NCBI GenBank assembly: GCA_028622995.1
Contig: JAJQJQ010000008.1
Location: 2,852,001-2,916,000 of the forward strand
Direction of reading: 5' to 3'
Origin: Panagrolaimus kolymaensis
Lineage: Eukaryota; Nematoda; Chromadorea; Rhabditida; Panagrolaimidae
DNA: 64,000 nt
Below, one piece after another: positions 39,092 through 49,860 of the stretch. A program made the position numbers and the translations under genes. How positions within the stretch are numbered: position 1 is the first letter of the stretch; the number at the start of each line of letters is the position of its first letter. Under the pieces are notes generated by a model. The model was not told the origin of the DNA, did not search any database, and worked only from the letters and a program-made list of their open reading frames with translations.

Positions 39092-40527
39092 TTAAGCTTC
39101 ACCTGCTTCTTTGCTTTTGTAGGCTTCATGTTGATAGCCACGGACGCGACGCACATCCTTCTTCATGATCGGATGGTAAAGCTTCATCATCTTTCCTTCA
39201 AATTCAAATTCATCATTTGTCAAAGCATCAAGAAGTTGTTGAAGATTTTCATAGGATTTGTTCTAAAACCAAATCCATTAATATAATATCAATAAAGAAG
39301 ATGGACTAACCATGAAGTTGTAACATTGCTTCTTTTCTTTGATGAGCTTCAGATGATGGAAGTCGTCGTTAAACTTTACGACCAAGATGAATGCCTTTTC
39401 GGTAGGACTTTTTTGGATGAAGTAGCTTCCTTCGGGCATATCATAAAGTAGCATGTGTAAGTCGACTTCGGTTAAGTTAGGGTGGAAAAATTGAAGATTG
39501 TATTCTGATTTGTCTTTTACCGAACCCCTTTTAGCAACTCTCGCATCTTTAATTTTCGTTCCAATGGTTCTTACAACCCGCCACATGCAATCAACATCAA
39601 GAACAACCGCTTTTTTAACCTCTCTTTCAACCTTTGCAACAGCAGCTTCACTCATTCCACGCTCAACAACCAAATCAAATCCTTCGAAGACATCAATTTT
39701 CTTCTATAAACAAAAAAATTAATTATTGTAATAAAGAATGGATTAAGCTAACCTTAATAAGACCAGCAAGTTGTTTGATAGCTTCTTTCTTTGATGCAAT
39801 CACTTTATCTTGGATTAAAACAATCCTATCACCATCAATCAATCGATCCTTGCCAAATGATCCTAAAATAAAGTGGGATTTGTAAAAAATGGATTATTTG
39901 TATTTAATCTAATTTCTAGAAAAGAGTAATGAAATTTGTGCCTACCATTATCAACGCGATATACAAAAACCTTCTTTTTGTACTCCTTGAGAACGATGTT
40001 CAATTTGGGCACTTTTTCTTCACCTTGAAACACAATTCTTTCATAATGGTAACCTTCAATTTGTTCGACATTGGGAATACGACCAGGCTGAAAGACATTT
40101 TTTGTAAGTAAATTAGTTATTATTACTATGTATTTTAGTTTATAATTTTAAACCAATGAATAGTTTTCACAATGGAAATACTTATAAAACGAGACTTACA
40201 CCATAGCGGTACATAACTAAATCAATAGCACCTTTCTTTTCAATTGTTTCACGCCATTCTTTTAAAGATGGATCAGGACCGTAGTTTATCTTAAAAAATT
40301 AATTTGTTAATTAAATTTTTATCTCATAGGTATATATGACTCACTGATGTAACTTTGTCACCAAGAGCAACACGACCAGTGAAAGGAGAAGTTGGTTCAA
40401 TTTTCATAACAACCAAATCACGGCTAACTTCGACACCAGCCTTTTCATATTGCTTGAGATCCATCAAGACGATGAATTCTTCGCCTTCTTCTTCACCACC
40501 TTCAATTTTATCACCTCGACGAGACAT
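39092..40527 (-). CDS. PDZ-PDZ-SH2-like adaptor protein
   Basis: There are six exons on the minus strand: 40345-40527, 40200-40289, 39946-40087, 39753-39862, 39311-39703 and 39092-39262. Introns of 48-112 bases join in consistent phases to give 362 residues. Residues about 15-92 fold-match a PDZ domain (beta strand FIVLMDLK, ALGDKVTSINY, LVMYRYG). Residues about 117-191 look like a second PDZ (LNIVLKEY, LIDGDRIVLIQ, DLVVERG). Residues about 245-325 resemble an SH2 domain (EGSYFIQKS in the FLVRxS position, FILVVKF, HHLKLIKE, YENLQQLLDAL). PDZ and SH2 domains bind C-terminal peptides and phosphotyrosine, so this is probably a cytosolic scaffold. The SH2 Arg is replaced by Gln in FIQKS, so phosphotyrosine binding may be lost. 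The ATG follows a TTTGTTTTTAG by 11 bases, a possible trans-splice site. It lacks a confident C. elegans name. Confidence 0.82.
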
Positions 40528-42583
40528 TTAGATTTTAGCTAAAAACAAAGATTTCATATAGTCAACCAATCTTTATGGTCTTGGCTATGGTTGTATATTA
40601 TCGGTAACTAATTATTACTTTAAAAACAAAAAATAGTTAATTAATGGCTACATGGGGTCCTATAAACTATTGTCCTATAGCTTCCTTAAACATCCCTTCA
40701 TCGAACAAAAGAAATTTCCTTGTTAATAAGCTGAATGTATACTGCAAACAGTGATACATATGCTTTCCTTATTGTGGGGAATGAAAACAAAGCAAAAATG
40801 GTCAAATGTGTAACACAACATAAAAGGCTTTAGTTTTAACAAGCATTAAGTGTCATTGCCTTCCCTGCTTTCAATAGTAATTAAATAAGTTTTAACAAAC
40901 AAAGTTGAAACAACTTTAGAAAATGGCCACAAGAATGACGCACTTTCAACCCAAAAATTATTTCAAGGACAAACTTCCATATTGCCTTTTCCATCAATTC
41001 TATTCCTCCAGAAACATGTCCAAATAAAATAAAGTGATACCACAAAAGTTTTCTAACCAATCTCATAAAAAAAGGACATCGGGAGTTTTAATTTCTTTGC
41101 TCTTTGTTTGCCTCTTCTCGTTCGATGGATGTCTGAAATAAGGTAAGCGCCATTTTCGACACAAAAAATTTAAAAGGAACCGATAATATACACCCATAGC
41201 CACAAAAAAAACAATAAAAAAAAACAATAAAATCAAAAATGGCGCATACCTTAAGTACCAAGCACACGACCAAGAGCAAGAGCAAGAGCAAGTTGATAAA
41301 AAGTTTTTTGCGATAAAAAAAAATTGATGAAGCAACACGATTTGAGCAAGCGAATTGTATGGAATGTCCATAAATCTCTCAAAAAAAATTTATTTTCCTC
41401 TCAATCCATCAAAAATTACAATAAATTTTAATATTTTCATTCAACTTTTCATTCGTTAAAAAATTTTCCTTGCTAATTGCTTGTCTGCTACATCATTCAT
41501 TCATTTCTCCTAATCGATTTGTCAAAACAAAAAGCTTTTTGAAGCCCTTAATTGCATTGTAAAAAAAAGATGAAAAAACCGCACAAAAATTCCTTGCATT
41601 TCAAGCAAAAAAAGTAAAAATTTTGTTGTAAAAAAAAAAGAATAAAGCATAATTTAATCGATCCACAAAAAGCATGAAAAACGATTGAATTCAATCACAA
41701 AAAGCAAAACGCAAAATGTGGGTGCAAAATTACTTTTTGAAAGAGTTCTAAAAAAATTAAACGATTAATGAAACATTTAAATTCAAGCTTGAAGCGCCGC
41801 GTAAAACAATATTTAAAAAACTATTGTTATTTGACGACACTGTTATGCCAAAACAAAAAAAGAATAAGTTTTTTGATGCATAAAATCTCATTTTTTCCAG
41901 ATCTCATAAAACTTTGTTCCATTAATTTTTATACCAAAGAAGCGTATCCAAAATGACCATTTTTTTAAAGTTCTATCCAAACAACAAATTTTTTTTCTTG
42001 AATTTGATAATTTTGAAAATAAAAAAACAGCATCGCCTGCTTTTTTAATGGCTCTTATTTTTTGTGATTGTTTGAGATAAATCAAAAATCAAATTGGCAT
42101 TAAACCAACTGAGGTCGAAATTAAATTTGATGGAATTGAAAAAGAAAATTTTTTTCTTGGATAATTTAATCAAAGCTGGAAATCTTTTAAAATTTTGATT
42201 ACCTTTGGCTAAAGCGTGTATTAATTTTTATTTGTTATTTTTTTGTCAAATTTTTAAAAGTAATTTTTATGAAACCAATATATTCCACTTTTTTAATTCC
42301 AGAATTAAGTTTGTTTATTTTTTAAAAAGCGAAGTCTCACTAAAAATAAAAAGCTTTGTAGTCGAAGATATATTTTACGGGAGGGGCTTGCTTTTCTTTC
42401 TTTTTTTGCGAATAATTTTTCAATGTTGTGCAATTTTTATTCCATCTCTTTTTTTTCATAAAAGCATAAACTACAAAAAATAATGCATTTAAAAGAAAGA
42501 AGAAAAAAATTCATTTTGTTCATTTTATTTACCATTTTTATTTTTTTTTTGTGTTTTGAAGCAGCTTTAACAAAGCTAAAAAG
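40528..42583. other. Intergenic region of 2 kb
   Basis: No gene is supported. A small tandem GAGCAA repeat sits at about 41,275-41,291. Minus-strand frames at 40,881-41,371 and plus-strand frames at 41,768 and 42,205 are Phe/Lys/Ile-rich and fit AT-rich noncoding DNA. The right end, TTTGTGTTTTGAAGCAG at about 42,564, could be a splice acceptor for the gene at 42,584. Confidence 0.5.
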
Positions 42584-42981
42584 ATGATTGCCCATGATTC
42601 AGAAGTTATGGAATTTGACGCGGTTGGTTTGCCACATCTCGACGATGACTTGATGTTGGAAATTAACGATGAACCTCGATTTTTCTTCAAAAAATTTCAA
42701 TCATTACCTATCGAAAAAACTTTTAGCTCCAATCTTAAAGGGTATAAAAAAGATAAATTAAAGGTATGTTAATTTAAACAAAAATTTTAAAATAAATTTT
42801 GACAAGTCACACGAGTTTTCAGATTGTCGTTAAAAGTCAAAACAATCCTAAAAAAGTTTTTTACGAAGAAATTTTTGATTTGCCACCTTTGAAAAATTTA
42901 AAGGGTAAAAAAATTTCACTCATGTTCCACATCGATAATAATGGAATTTATTCATCAAAATGCTCTGTTATTGAAGAATAA
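42584..42981 (+). CDS. Stand-alone Hsp70 substrate-binding-domain-like protein
   Basis: There are two exons, 42584-42763 and 42823-42981, with a 59-base GT-AG intron at a phase 0 junction, giving 112 residues. Residues about 40-110 follow the order of the Hsp70 substrate-binding beta-domain: PIEKTFSS (family PTKxTxxF-like), KIVVKSQ, a FDLPPL segment (family LTGIPPAP), GKKISLMFHIDNNGIY (family VTFDIDxNGIL) and a short end. No ATPase domain and no helical lid are present, and the first 35 residues are acidic and unmatched. The gene is convergent with the ATPase-only Hsp70-like gene 370 bp away. It may bind unfolded peptides or be a decaying fragment; the intact frame, intron and AATAAA signals (about 42,983-43,024) favour a real gene. 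The domain match is by eye. Confidence 0.55.
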
Positions 42982-43349
42982 AAAATAAATACTCTTCAAA
43001 CACTTCGAATGTTCATGAGAAATAAAATGATATTTTGTCGTCTATTTGTATTTTTTTGATAAATTTTTTACTCTTTGAATAACTATTGTTGATGGCAAGA
43101 TAAACAAACAAAAATCATTTATTTTGTTGCATAAAAAAGGGAATATCACGTTATTAAAACAACAAAAGGGATGTTCTTCAAATTTTCGATTTTTATTGAA
43201 GGATATATGTAGTTTATCAAGAAGGCGCTGAAACTAAAATATTATATCTTTAAATTTTATGTTCTTAAATAATTGAAACAGTCTCATAACAAAAACGTTC
43301 AAAGGTTCTTTGTATTTTTCAAATAAGAAAACAATTTTCGTTTGATTTT
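42982..43349. other. Convergent intergenic spacer
   Basis: This is a 368-bp tail-to-tail spacer between the substrate-binding-like gene (+) and the ATPase-like gene (-). It contains poly(A) signals for the plus-strand gene (AATAAA near 42,983 and 43,019) and otherwise AT-rich filler. Confidence 0.5.
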
Positions 43350-44910
43350 TTAAAGTTTTTGTGAATCCAAATTATACGCATAATATGCTGCTCCTAGAGC
43401 AATAGTTTCATCTGGATTTTCTTCACAGCAATGCTCCGCTTTTTGGAACATTTCAAGTAATAATTGTTTTATCATAGGCAAACGACACGCGCCGCCTACA
43501 AGTAAAACTTTGTTTATATCCATTGAAGGGAAGTTTACATCGGATAAAGTTCGGATTAACACTTCTTTTATACTATCCATATGTCGTAAAGAATTGATAT
43601 TTCTTTCTATGTTCTCATCTCTACGATTAGATATAATAGAAAAGTTTCCATTAGCAATTTTTAAAATACTGATATCTAATGTTCTTGAACTTAGATAAAA
43701 CAAAAGTAAAGTAAATTCATTTGGAACTGGTTGATAAACAAAATAAGCGATGGAAGCTGCAATAGATTCAGGTAAAAAACGAACCATTTCCCATCCAGCT
43801 AATTCCGCAGCCACATGAATCGCAAGTTTTTGTTCATTCGTAAAAGTAGCTGGCACAGTTATAACTACATGATCAATTTTTTTTCCTTGTAATTCTTCCA
43901 CTTTTTTCTTAATATGTTTTAATAATACCGCTACGATTTCTTCTGGACATTTTTCTAAAATTCCATTAGGTCCTTGAACTCTTATCATAGGTTTATCAGC
44001 AACATTAAAAACTTCAAATGGCCAGTTTTTATCAATTTTAATATCATGAAATCTTCTTCCAATTATGCGTTTTAAATCAAAAACAGTGTATCGTGAATTG
44101 TTTTTTAATCGATCGAGAGCTGCTTTACCACATTTTGTTTTCTCTTCATCAAAAGCGACATAAGAAGGAAATTGCCTTTCACCTGCGTTATTAAGAGATA
44201 TTGATTTAATTCCAACAAAATAAGCGATCGAAGCTGCCACCGGCTCTGGCAATAAATGTACAGTTTTCCATCCTGCTAACTCCGTAGCCACATGAGTTGC
44301 GAGCTTTTGATATTTATTAAATGCCGCCGGCACGGTAATCACAACCTCATCCAATTTTGTTACTTGAAACTCTTCTGTTTTTTCTTTTATTTGTTTTAAT
44401 AAAACGGCTGCTATTTCTTCTGAATGTTTTTCCAGAATCGCATCTGGACCATAAACTTTTATAAGGGGTTTATTTTTAACATTAATAATTTGAAATGGCC
44501 AGCTCTTGTCAATTTGAACTTCATCAAAATTTCTTCCAATAATTCTCTTGGAGTCAAAAACCGTCGATTTTGCAAAATTTTGAAGCCGATTTACAACCAC
44601 TTGCCCACATTTTTCTCTTTCTTCATCAAAAGAAATATATGAAGGAAGTTGTCTTTCTCCTGTGCTGTCGATGGCAACAACATCCATGCCACTTTTGCGA
44701 TTGACAGCCGCGCAACATCGTGAAGTACCAAGATCAATTCCAACTGCTTTAATTTGAGAATTATTAACTTTAATTCTTTGGGGAATGGAATATGAAGGCT
44801 GAAACAAATTTATTTCTATCAAATTATCAAATTTTTAAATAAGGCTAGAGTACTTCTCTTCCAATTTTATCAAAATAAAGTCTTTCTAACCGATTTTTTA
44901 TTTCTTCCAT
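43350..44910 (-). CDS. Hsp70-like ATPase-domain protein with duplicated lobe I and no substrate domain
   Basis: The model has two exons, 44854-44910 and 43350-44798, giving 501 residues. Exon 1 starts at ATG and joins in phase 0 through a 55-base intron with a weak GTACTC donor and a TTTGTTTCAG acceptor. Residues 38-44 hold the first phosphate loop (VGIDLGT). A segment of about 149 residues then occurs twice in tandem: residues 66-214 and 225-373, each running from GERQxPSY through RIIGR, a W-P-F motif, VVITVPA and AELAGW to ASIAYFV. The second copy lacks its own phosphate loop. Next comes a shortened lobe II in which the family's DLGGGTxDIS is YLSSRTLDIS and GDENIGG is RDENIER, then VLLVGGACRLPMIKQLL and the C-terminal ALGAAYYA. 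No peptide-binding domain follows; Hsp70 is normally about 640 residues. ATP hydrolysis is doubtful. Confidence 0.8.
43737..44183 (-). repeat. Internal repeat 2 of Hsp70-like lobe I
   Basis: This is the second direct repeat, diverged from the first at many residues, so the duplication is not recent. The linker between the repeats (10 codons) carries no trace of the phosphate loop that should precede a lobe I. Confidence 0.85.
44214..44660 (-). repeat. Internal repeat 1 of Hsp70-like lobe I
   Basis: This is the first of two direct in-frame repeats of about 447 bp in the Hsp70-like gene. It shares with repeat 2 the ordered motifs GERQ, PSY, FDEE, CG, RIIGR, W-P-F, VVITVPA, AELAGW and ASIAYFV. 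The offset between repeats is 477 bp (159 codons). Confidence 0.85.
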
Positions 44911-46172
44911 TTTCCAAGAAATTCTTTTTAAATTTCTCAAAAAAAAATCTATAACACAAAATTATTTTTAAGCGAAAACATTTTTTTACGTTAACAAGGA
45001 AAATGTTTTAGATTTTATTGACTTTTTCGCGTTTTTTTTGTTGTTGAATAAGTTAGAAATCAAACAAGAAACAAAAAAAACTTTAAAAAATACAAAGTAA
45101 AAATTTTTTTTTATAAAAATCAAAAAACATAAGCTATATTTTTAAATAGTCTCCTGATTACATTACATAAATGGATAATTATCTTTTTTTTTATTAATTT
45201 AGACCGTTTTTTGCCACAAAGTTCAGTCATCTTTTCTGTAATTTATTTTGGGAATCAACTCAAACATTCTTGAAAAATAGGAGCAAAGAAATTAACAAGA
45301 AAATTTTCCACTTTTTTTTTTAAATTTTGCATAGATTTTTCAATACATTTTTTGTTAAAATTAAATAAGATTTTATACATAAAAAAATTATGCAAAAATG
45401 TGACAACAACTTGTCAAAGATAAAATCGACGAAGAAAAAAAAGGATTGGATCATCTAACGCATGGGAGACATTTTCATAATCCCTATTTCAAGCACCAGT
45501 TTAATTATCATTGGTGCAATGTTTCATGAATTTTGGCGTTCGTTTTATCAATCCAATTAAATCTTTTGCACTTAATACAATCGGAAACTTTATTTGATTT
45601 TATAACAGTAAATTCTTCATAAAAAATTAAAACAAAAAAATTGAAAAGATTGTACGTTGTTCAAGAAATTTATGGGTTATCAAAACTCAGAATCATTTCA
45701 AGTTTATTAAACATGGATTAATCAGAGATATTCGAAGATAGTCAAGATCTTCTTGTTTTAGCGGCAAAAAAATCATTATTCTATAATTCATTATTTACAA
45801 AAAATTAAAAAAAACAAATTTTAAAAAAGATTTTGAATATCCATCCAAAAAAAGTAATTTTACACGCATGAATCTCTCCACGACTTCTCTCTCTCACTCC
45901 AGTGCTAAACAGGGCAAAAATTTAAGACAAAAAACATTATTTTATTCATCGTCATTACGGATTCGTAAAAAGTATCAACAACAACATTATTTTTAGTTAA
46001 AGTTCACAAAGCGTCGAAGTCATAAATTGACATCATCAAAAGTTCCATCCATTGCTGCCGCCAATTTTGATTAGACAGCAAAAACCAAAAAATATCATTA
46101 GCTGATTCTGTTACTTTTCGAGGAACCAAATCAACTCCTGAATTTACTCCTCCACCATCATCTTCAGCCAAA
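44911..46172. other. Intergenic region, possible 5' exons of the SANT/GATA gene
   Basis: The region is AT-rich. From about 46,072 a frame continuous with the next gene's ATG looks coding (ADSVTFRGTKSTPEF and a Pro/Ser run) and opens after AGACAG, a possible acceptor. A further ATG-led frame of 42 codons at about 45,868-45,996, rich in Ser, Gln and Arg, ends at TTATTTTTAG. Upstream exons are therefore likely but cannot be joined confidently. Confidence 0.4.
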
Positions 46173-47279
46173 ATGAAAATAGTGCGTCTATCTCTTCGAC
46201 GATCAATAAGACTTCGATCTTCAAAACATTTGGCTCCTGAACCTGAAATTCAACTTCTTGAACCAATCTCACCTGAAAAAGTTGTTGTAAAGGATTATGA
46301 AATTTGTGCAGCTTCCATTCCAGATATGTTATCACCAAGTGAAGCTATGAATGATCGTGATCGAGATGAACTTATTTTGGATCCAGAAGCTCTTGAATCT
46401 GCTGATGATATTTCCATTAACAAATATGCCCTAGCGTGTGGAGATAAAATAGGATGTGATATCCATACTGTAAGTTCACTTGAATCACATAAAAAATTTT
46501 TTTCACCTATGTTGTTGCTATTTTTTTAGGCTATTTGTCATCTTGCCACAAACCAAAACTCCATTCAACAAGCATTGGAAACTATCGACGACCCTGAATC
46601 TCTTCCAAACAAATTTGTTCGAAGCGATAATGCACCTGGTATTTGGAATGGCAATGAAATCAAAACCTTCATTCGATTAATGAATCATAATAAATGTTAT
46701 AAGCGGTTTTCAATTATTCGTAAGCGTGTAAGTTAAAAAAAACATCGAATAATGATGCCTTAAAAATGAATATAAAAAAATTTGATATTTTTAGTTTCCA
46801 AATAAATCAACATCCAACATTGTCAATGCTTATTATGCTTTAAAGAAAAAAGTTTGCTCATCTAAATCGAAATTAAATATATGTCCAGAAATTATCAAGT
46901 AAGTTATCCGTCGAATTCTCGAATTACTATAATCTCCATTTTAGAAAGCAAAAACCTTTTCTTGGCTTTGATTATGTCGATTCTGTAAATTGTGATAATT
47001 GTGTTAACAAACTTTGGGGTGTACCTGTTGTTGAAGAACAAATGGCGCAAAATTTATGTTCCTTGTGTATGCTTTATAAAATAATGTATGGCACACTTCG
47101 GCTAAATGCTCAGGTCTCTCCCAAAATGTAAGCTTAATTAGCATTTTAATCGTTTACAATTAATCCCCTGTTTTTTATTTTTATTTTTTAGTTTTGATTT
47201 TTCAACCCTCTCTCACGATTCGTGTAATTATGAAACAATGAAAGATTATCCGCATGATGAAGAAGCAACAGAATCTTGA
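46173..47279 (+). CDS. SANT plus GATA-type zinc-finger nuclear protein (MTA/EGL-27/RERE-like)
   Basis: There are five exons, 46173-46469, 46530-46727, 46795-46898, 46945-47127 and 47192-47279, with phases joining cleanly to 289 residues from the first usable ATG. The frame stays open upstream, so the true N-terminus may be longer. Residues about 138-190 look like a SANT domain (WNGNEIKTFIRLM, F-x-I-I-R, PNKS, a NAYYALKK helix). C216-x2-C219-x18-C238-x2-C241, with a central LWGVP and LCSLCMLYK, fits a GATA zinc finger. This order, with a stretch before SANT where an ELM2 region would sit, recalls the MTA, EGL-27 and atrophin/RERE families of chromatin corepressors that work with histone deacetylases. 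No BAH domain is visible in the part modelled. Function in gene silencing is inference from architecture. Confidence 0.72.
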
Positions 47280-48952
47280 TGGCAACGGGGCTGCTGCTGT
47301 ACAATTTGTTAATGTTAATATTTAATCAGAAAATTTTTTTATTCTGAGTTTATTAGTATTTGTATAAATTTCTAATTCTTTTTTTGGTTTGCTTAAATTC
47401 CGATTTTAATTTCGTTATTATTGATGGTATTCTTTTATTTATTTTTGTTTATTACTTTTTTCATATTCCTTTACTTTTCTAAAAAAGAGTCTGAAATTGC
47501 TTTGTATTTCGATGATTCATCTAAATATTCCATCCAAAAACGTTTATTCTGAGTAAAAAAATATTTTAAAGAAAGCAAAGAGGCGTTGAAAAAACTGAAG
47601 GAGGTGTATTTCGATTGCTGCGAAAATTATTGTCGATATTTATTTTTTATTTATATATTTAAATAAAAGTAAAAATTAGTTTTATATCCGGCGGCTAATC
47701 CCACAAAAAAGCAGCGCCAATAACAACCCATCGAAATCTTATTCACCGCAATATTCAACAGACGAAAATAATTTGAGAATCAAAAGTTTCATCATTTGCA
47801 TTCATGAACTTACCTTTCCTTTCGATAAATAATACTACAAATATTCAAAAAATGGTACAAAAAAATCAACGACGTTTTGTTGGGAAAAACTCCATGGGCA
47901 GGCAGCAGCAACAAGAGACTCGCATCAAGTAATTAAAAAAAACATTTCGAGGAAAGCATTTCAAACATTAAAAAATATCTAACAAAAAAATGGATATTTA
48001 AAAGAAATAAATAAATACAATACTTCAAAAATAAAACATTATGGAAAACATAATTTCAGCCATTTTCTTATAAATACAAAAGCTTCTTTAAAGACAATTT
48101 TGTTTTATTACATAAACAAATCAGACATTTTTTTCTAAAAAAATCAAAGCTTAACCTTTTTTTAAATAATATAATAAAAATTTGTCGTTTTACTTTATCT
48201 TTCTTCAACTTATCTTCCTTCTTCTCTACCGTGGATATTAACATCTTTTATGTATTCATTGGCTGCATCATACCTTTATTTATCTTATAAATAAAAATTA
48301 CGGTTGCATATTTGCTCGCGCTCAACTCATATGATGCTTGTTAAAAGACGTGAAGAAACCATTGAATTGGATAGCATCATCGTTTAGCAGCTTGTGATAA
48401 TGTTGAGAAAGATAAAGGCGTCAATAATATGCTCTTTGCAATTCGCTTATTTCATCATCGCTTTCACGTATGTTCTGGTAAACCTAAGTTATTACTCTTC
48501 TTTATTGGAAAATCGAGTGTTTCTTTAGTGACATCCATCTTCCAATAATCGAATTACATATTTCAATGAAAGAAGTTTAAATGGGAAGATATGATTTTGT
48601 TCATCTAACTAATCCATCCATTTGATTGTTTTTAAACATATTTTGGCAAGAAAAACTTTGAATGTGAAGAAAGCATTCTTCTCAAGATTGTCATTTTTGA
48701 TGAGTACGTAACAATTTATGAACCTTGAAACAAACTTTGGAAATGCAATTACAACCTGATTTCGCAATGCTTATGAAACACTCAAACACCTAGTAAAAGC
48801 TCGCATGAACCATTAACATGGTAAATCCAACATCAGCTATTGAAGCCTTTCACAAAAGAACACAAAAAACAAAAAATCAATATTTATATTAAGGAATAAC
48901 AATTCAAAAAAATGTAAAACAAACAAAAGGCTTTTATAAACATAATTCTTCT
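47280..48952. other. Intergenic region of 1.7 kb
   Basis: No supported gene. The first part is the 3' flank of the SANT/GATA gene (a CTGCTGCTG run at about 47,290; AATAAAAG at about 47,665). The right end is the 3' flank of the first four-pass gene. Scattered short frames are without motifs. Confidence 0.5.
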
Positions 48953-49741
48953 TCACTTGTTGACAGCATTGACATGTTGATGAGCATTGTTCAAGTTACG
49001 AAGATATATGAAACAAGTGTAAACGACGCAGATGAACCAATAAACAGTAACAAAATCGATCATATAAAGAGCAACAGCAACGATGATGTTAACTAAAAAA
49101 CGAAACATTGTCAAGAAATTGAAAGAACAAGAAACAAAGATAAGCTTACAAGCAGAATCATGGTTGTATTTGTATCCGAAGAAGACATCTTCTTTTTGAA
49201 GGAATCCATAGACAAAATTGCTGAACAAAATCAACAAACCAGCAAGTCGGATAATCTAAAAATGAAACAAGTTAATCAAAAATGAAATAAAAGAAAAAAC
49301 TTACATGAGCACCGTGTGAAGGAAGAACAAGCTTGCCTTTATTGCAACAAAAGCATTGAAAGATCATGACGAAGATTGTAAAACCAACAAGAGCCCAAAG
49401 AAGACAAAAATAAACATTTAATGATAATTCTTCTTTTCCTGGGAATAGCATGAACTTGATGGCGATAAGAAGAACGAGAGCGATTTCCCAAATGTTGATT
49501 GTGCTTGTTTCAAGTTGAACAGGATAAATTTGACATTGTTCATGTTTATGATCAATTGAACCATATCTTGCAGAAGCAACGCCAGGTGATGCAGGAACAT
49601 CATGAAGAGGAGAAATCATGCTCTAAAGAAAGAAGTTATAGCAAATAGAGAAAGATAAACACATTTGGAAGCAAAACAACAAAAATGAAAAAAGATAAAA
49701 CTAACTTGAGCTTCGATATCAGGAGACAAATTTCCAGCCAT
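48953..49741 (-). CDS. Four-pass membrane protein, cluster member 1
   Basis: The four exons are 49706-49741, 49305-49622, 49150-49255 and 48953-49092 (phases 0, 0, 1), giving 199 residues. Four hydrophobic segments occur at about 54-72, 82-104, 118-138 and 155-185, with both termini probably cytosolic. The short first exon encodes a leader (MAGNLSPDIEAQ) shared by paralogs. The exon 2/3 junction encodes the family mark G-A-H then IIRLAG, and the C-terminal end has YLRNLN. The fold resembles MARVEL-like or nematode-specific four-pass families, but I cannot assign a named domain, and function is unknown. ATG is preceded by the CATCAAA common to the cluster, and a TATA-like element lies about 40 bases upstream. 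Confidence 0.85.
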
Positions 49742-49778
49742 TTTGATGAAGGATGATGAGTTTTATAAATAATCAGTA

Positions 49779-49787
49779 TTATTTATA
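49779..49787 (-). promoter_or_regulatory. TATA-like element of cluster member 1
   Basis: The minus strand reads TATAAATAA, beginning 46 and ending 38 bases before the ATG at 49,741. The same element stands at the same distance before members 2 and 4. Confidence 0.6.
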
Positions 49788-49790
49788 ACC

Positions 49791-49860
49791 AGCAACAACG
49801 AGTTGGATACGAAAGCAGCTTTCGATCAAGTGAAACAATGACGACTGATGAAAAAAAAAT
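49791..49860 (-). promoter_or_regulatory. Conserved upstream block, cluster member 1
   Basis: This is a block shared with members 2 and 5 (plus-strand text AGTTGGATACGAAAG, CAGCTTTCGATC, TGAAACA). Relative to those members it lacks an internal stretch of about 25 bases with TATCCACAAGCTTG. It could be promoter, leader, or simply residual duplication homology. Confidence 0.45.

Noticed and set aside
40881..41371. Minus-strand frames with a Cys/Ser repeat (SCSCSWSC)
   Set aside because: The Cys/Ser run is only the complement of a short GAGCAA tandem repeat; splice sites and motifs are lacking.
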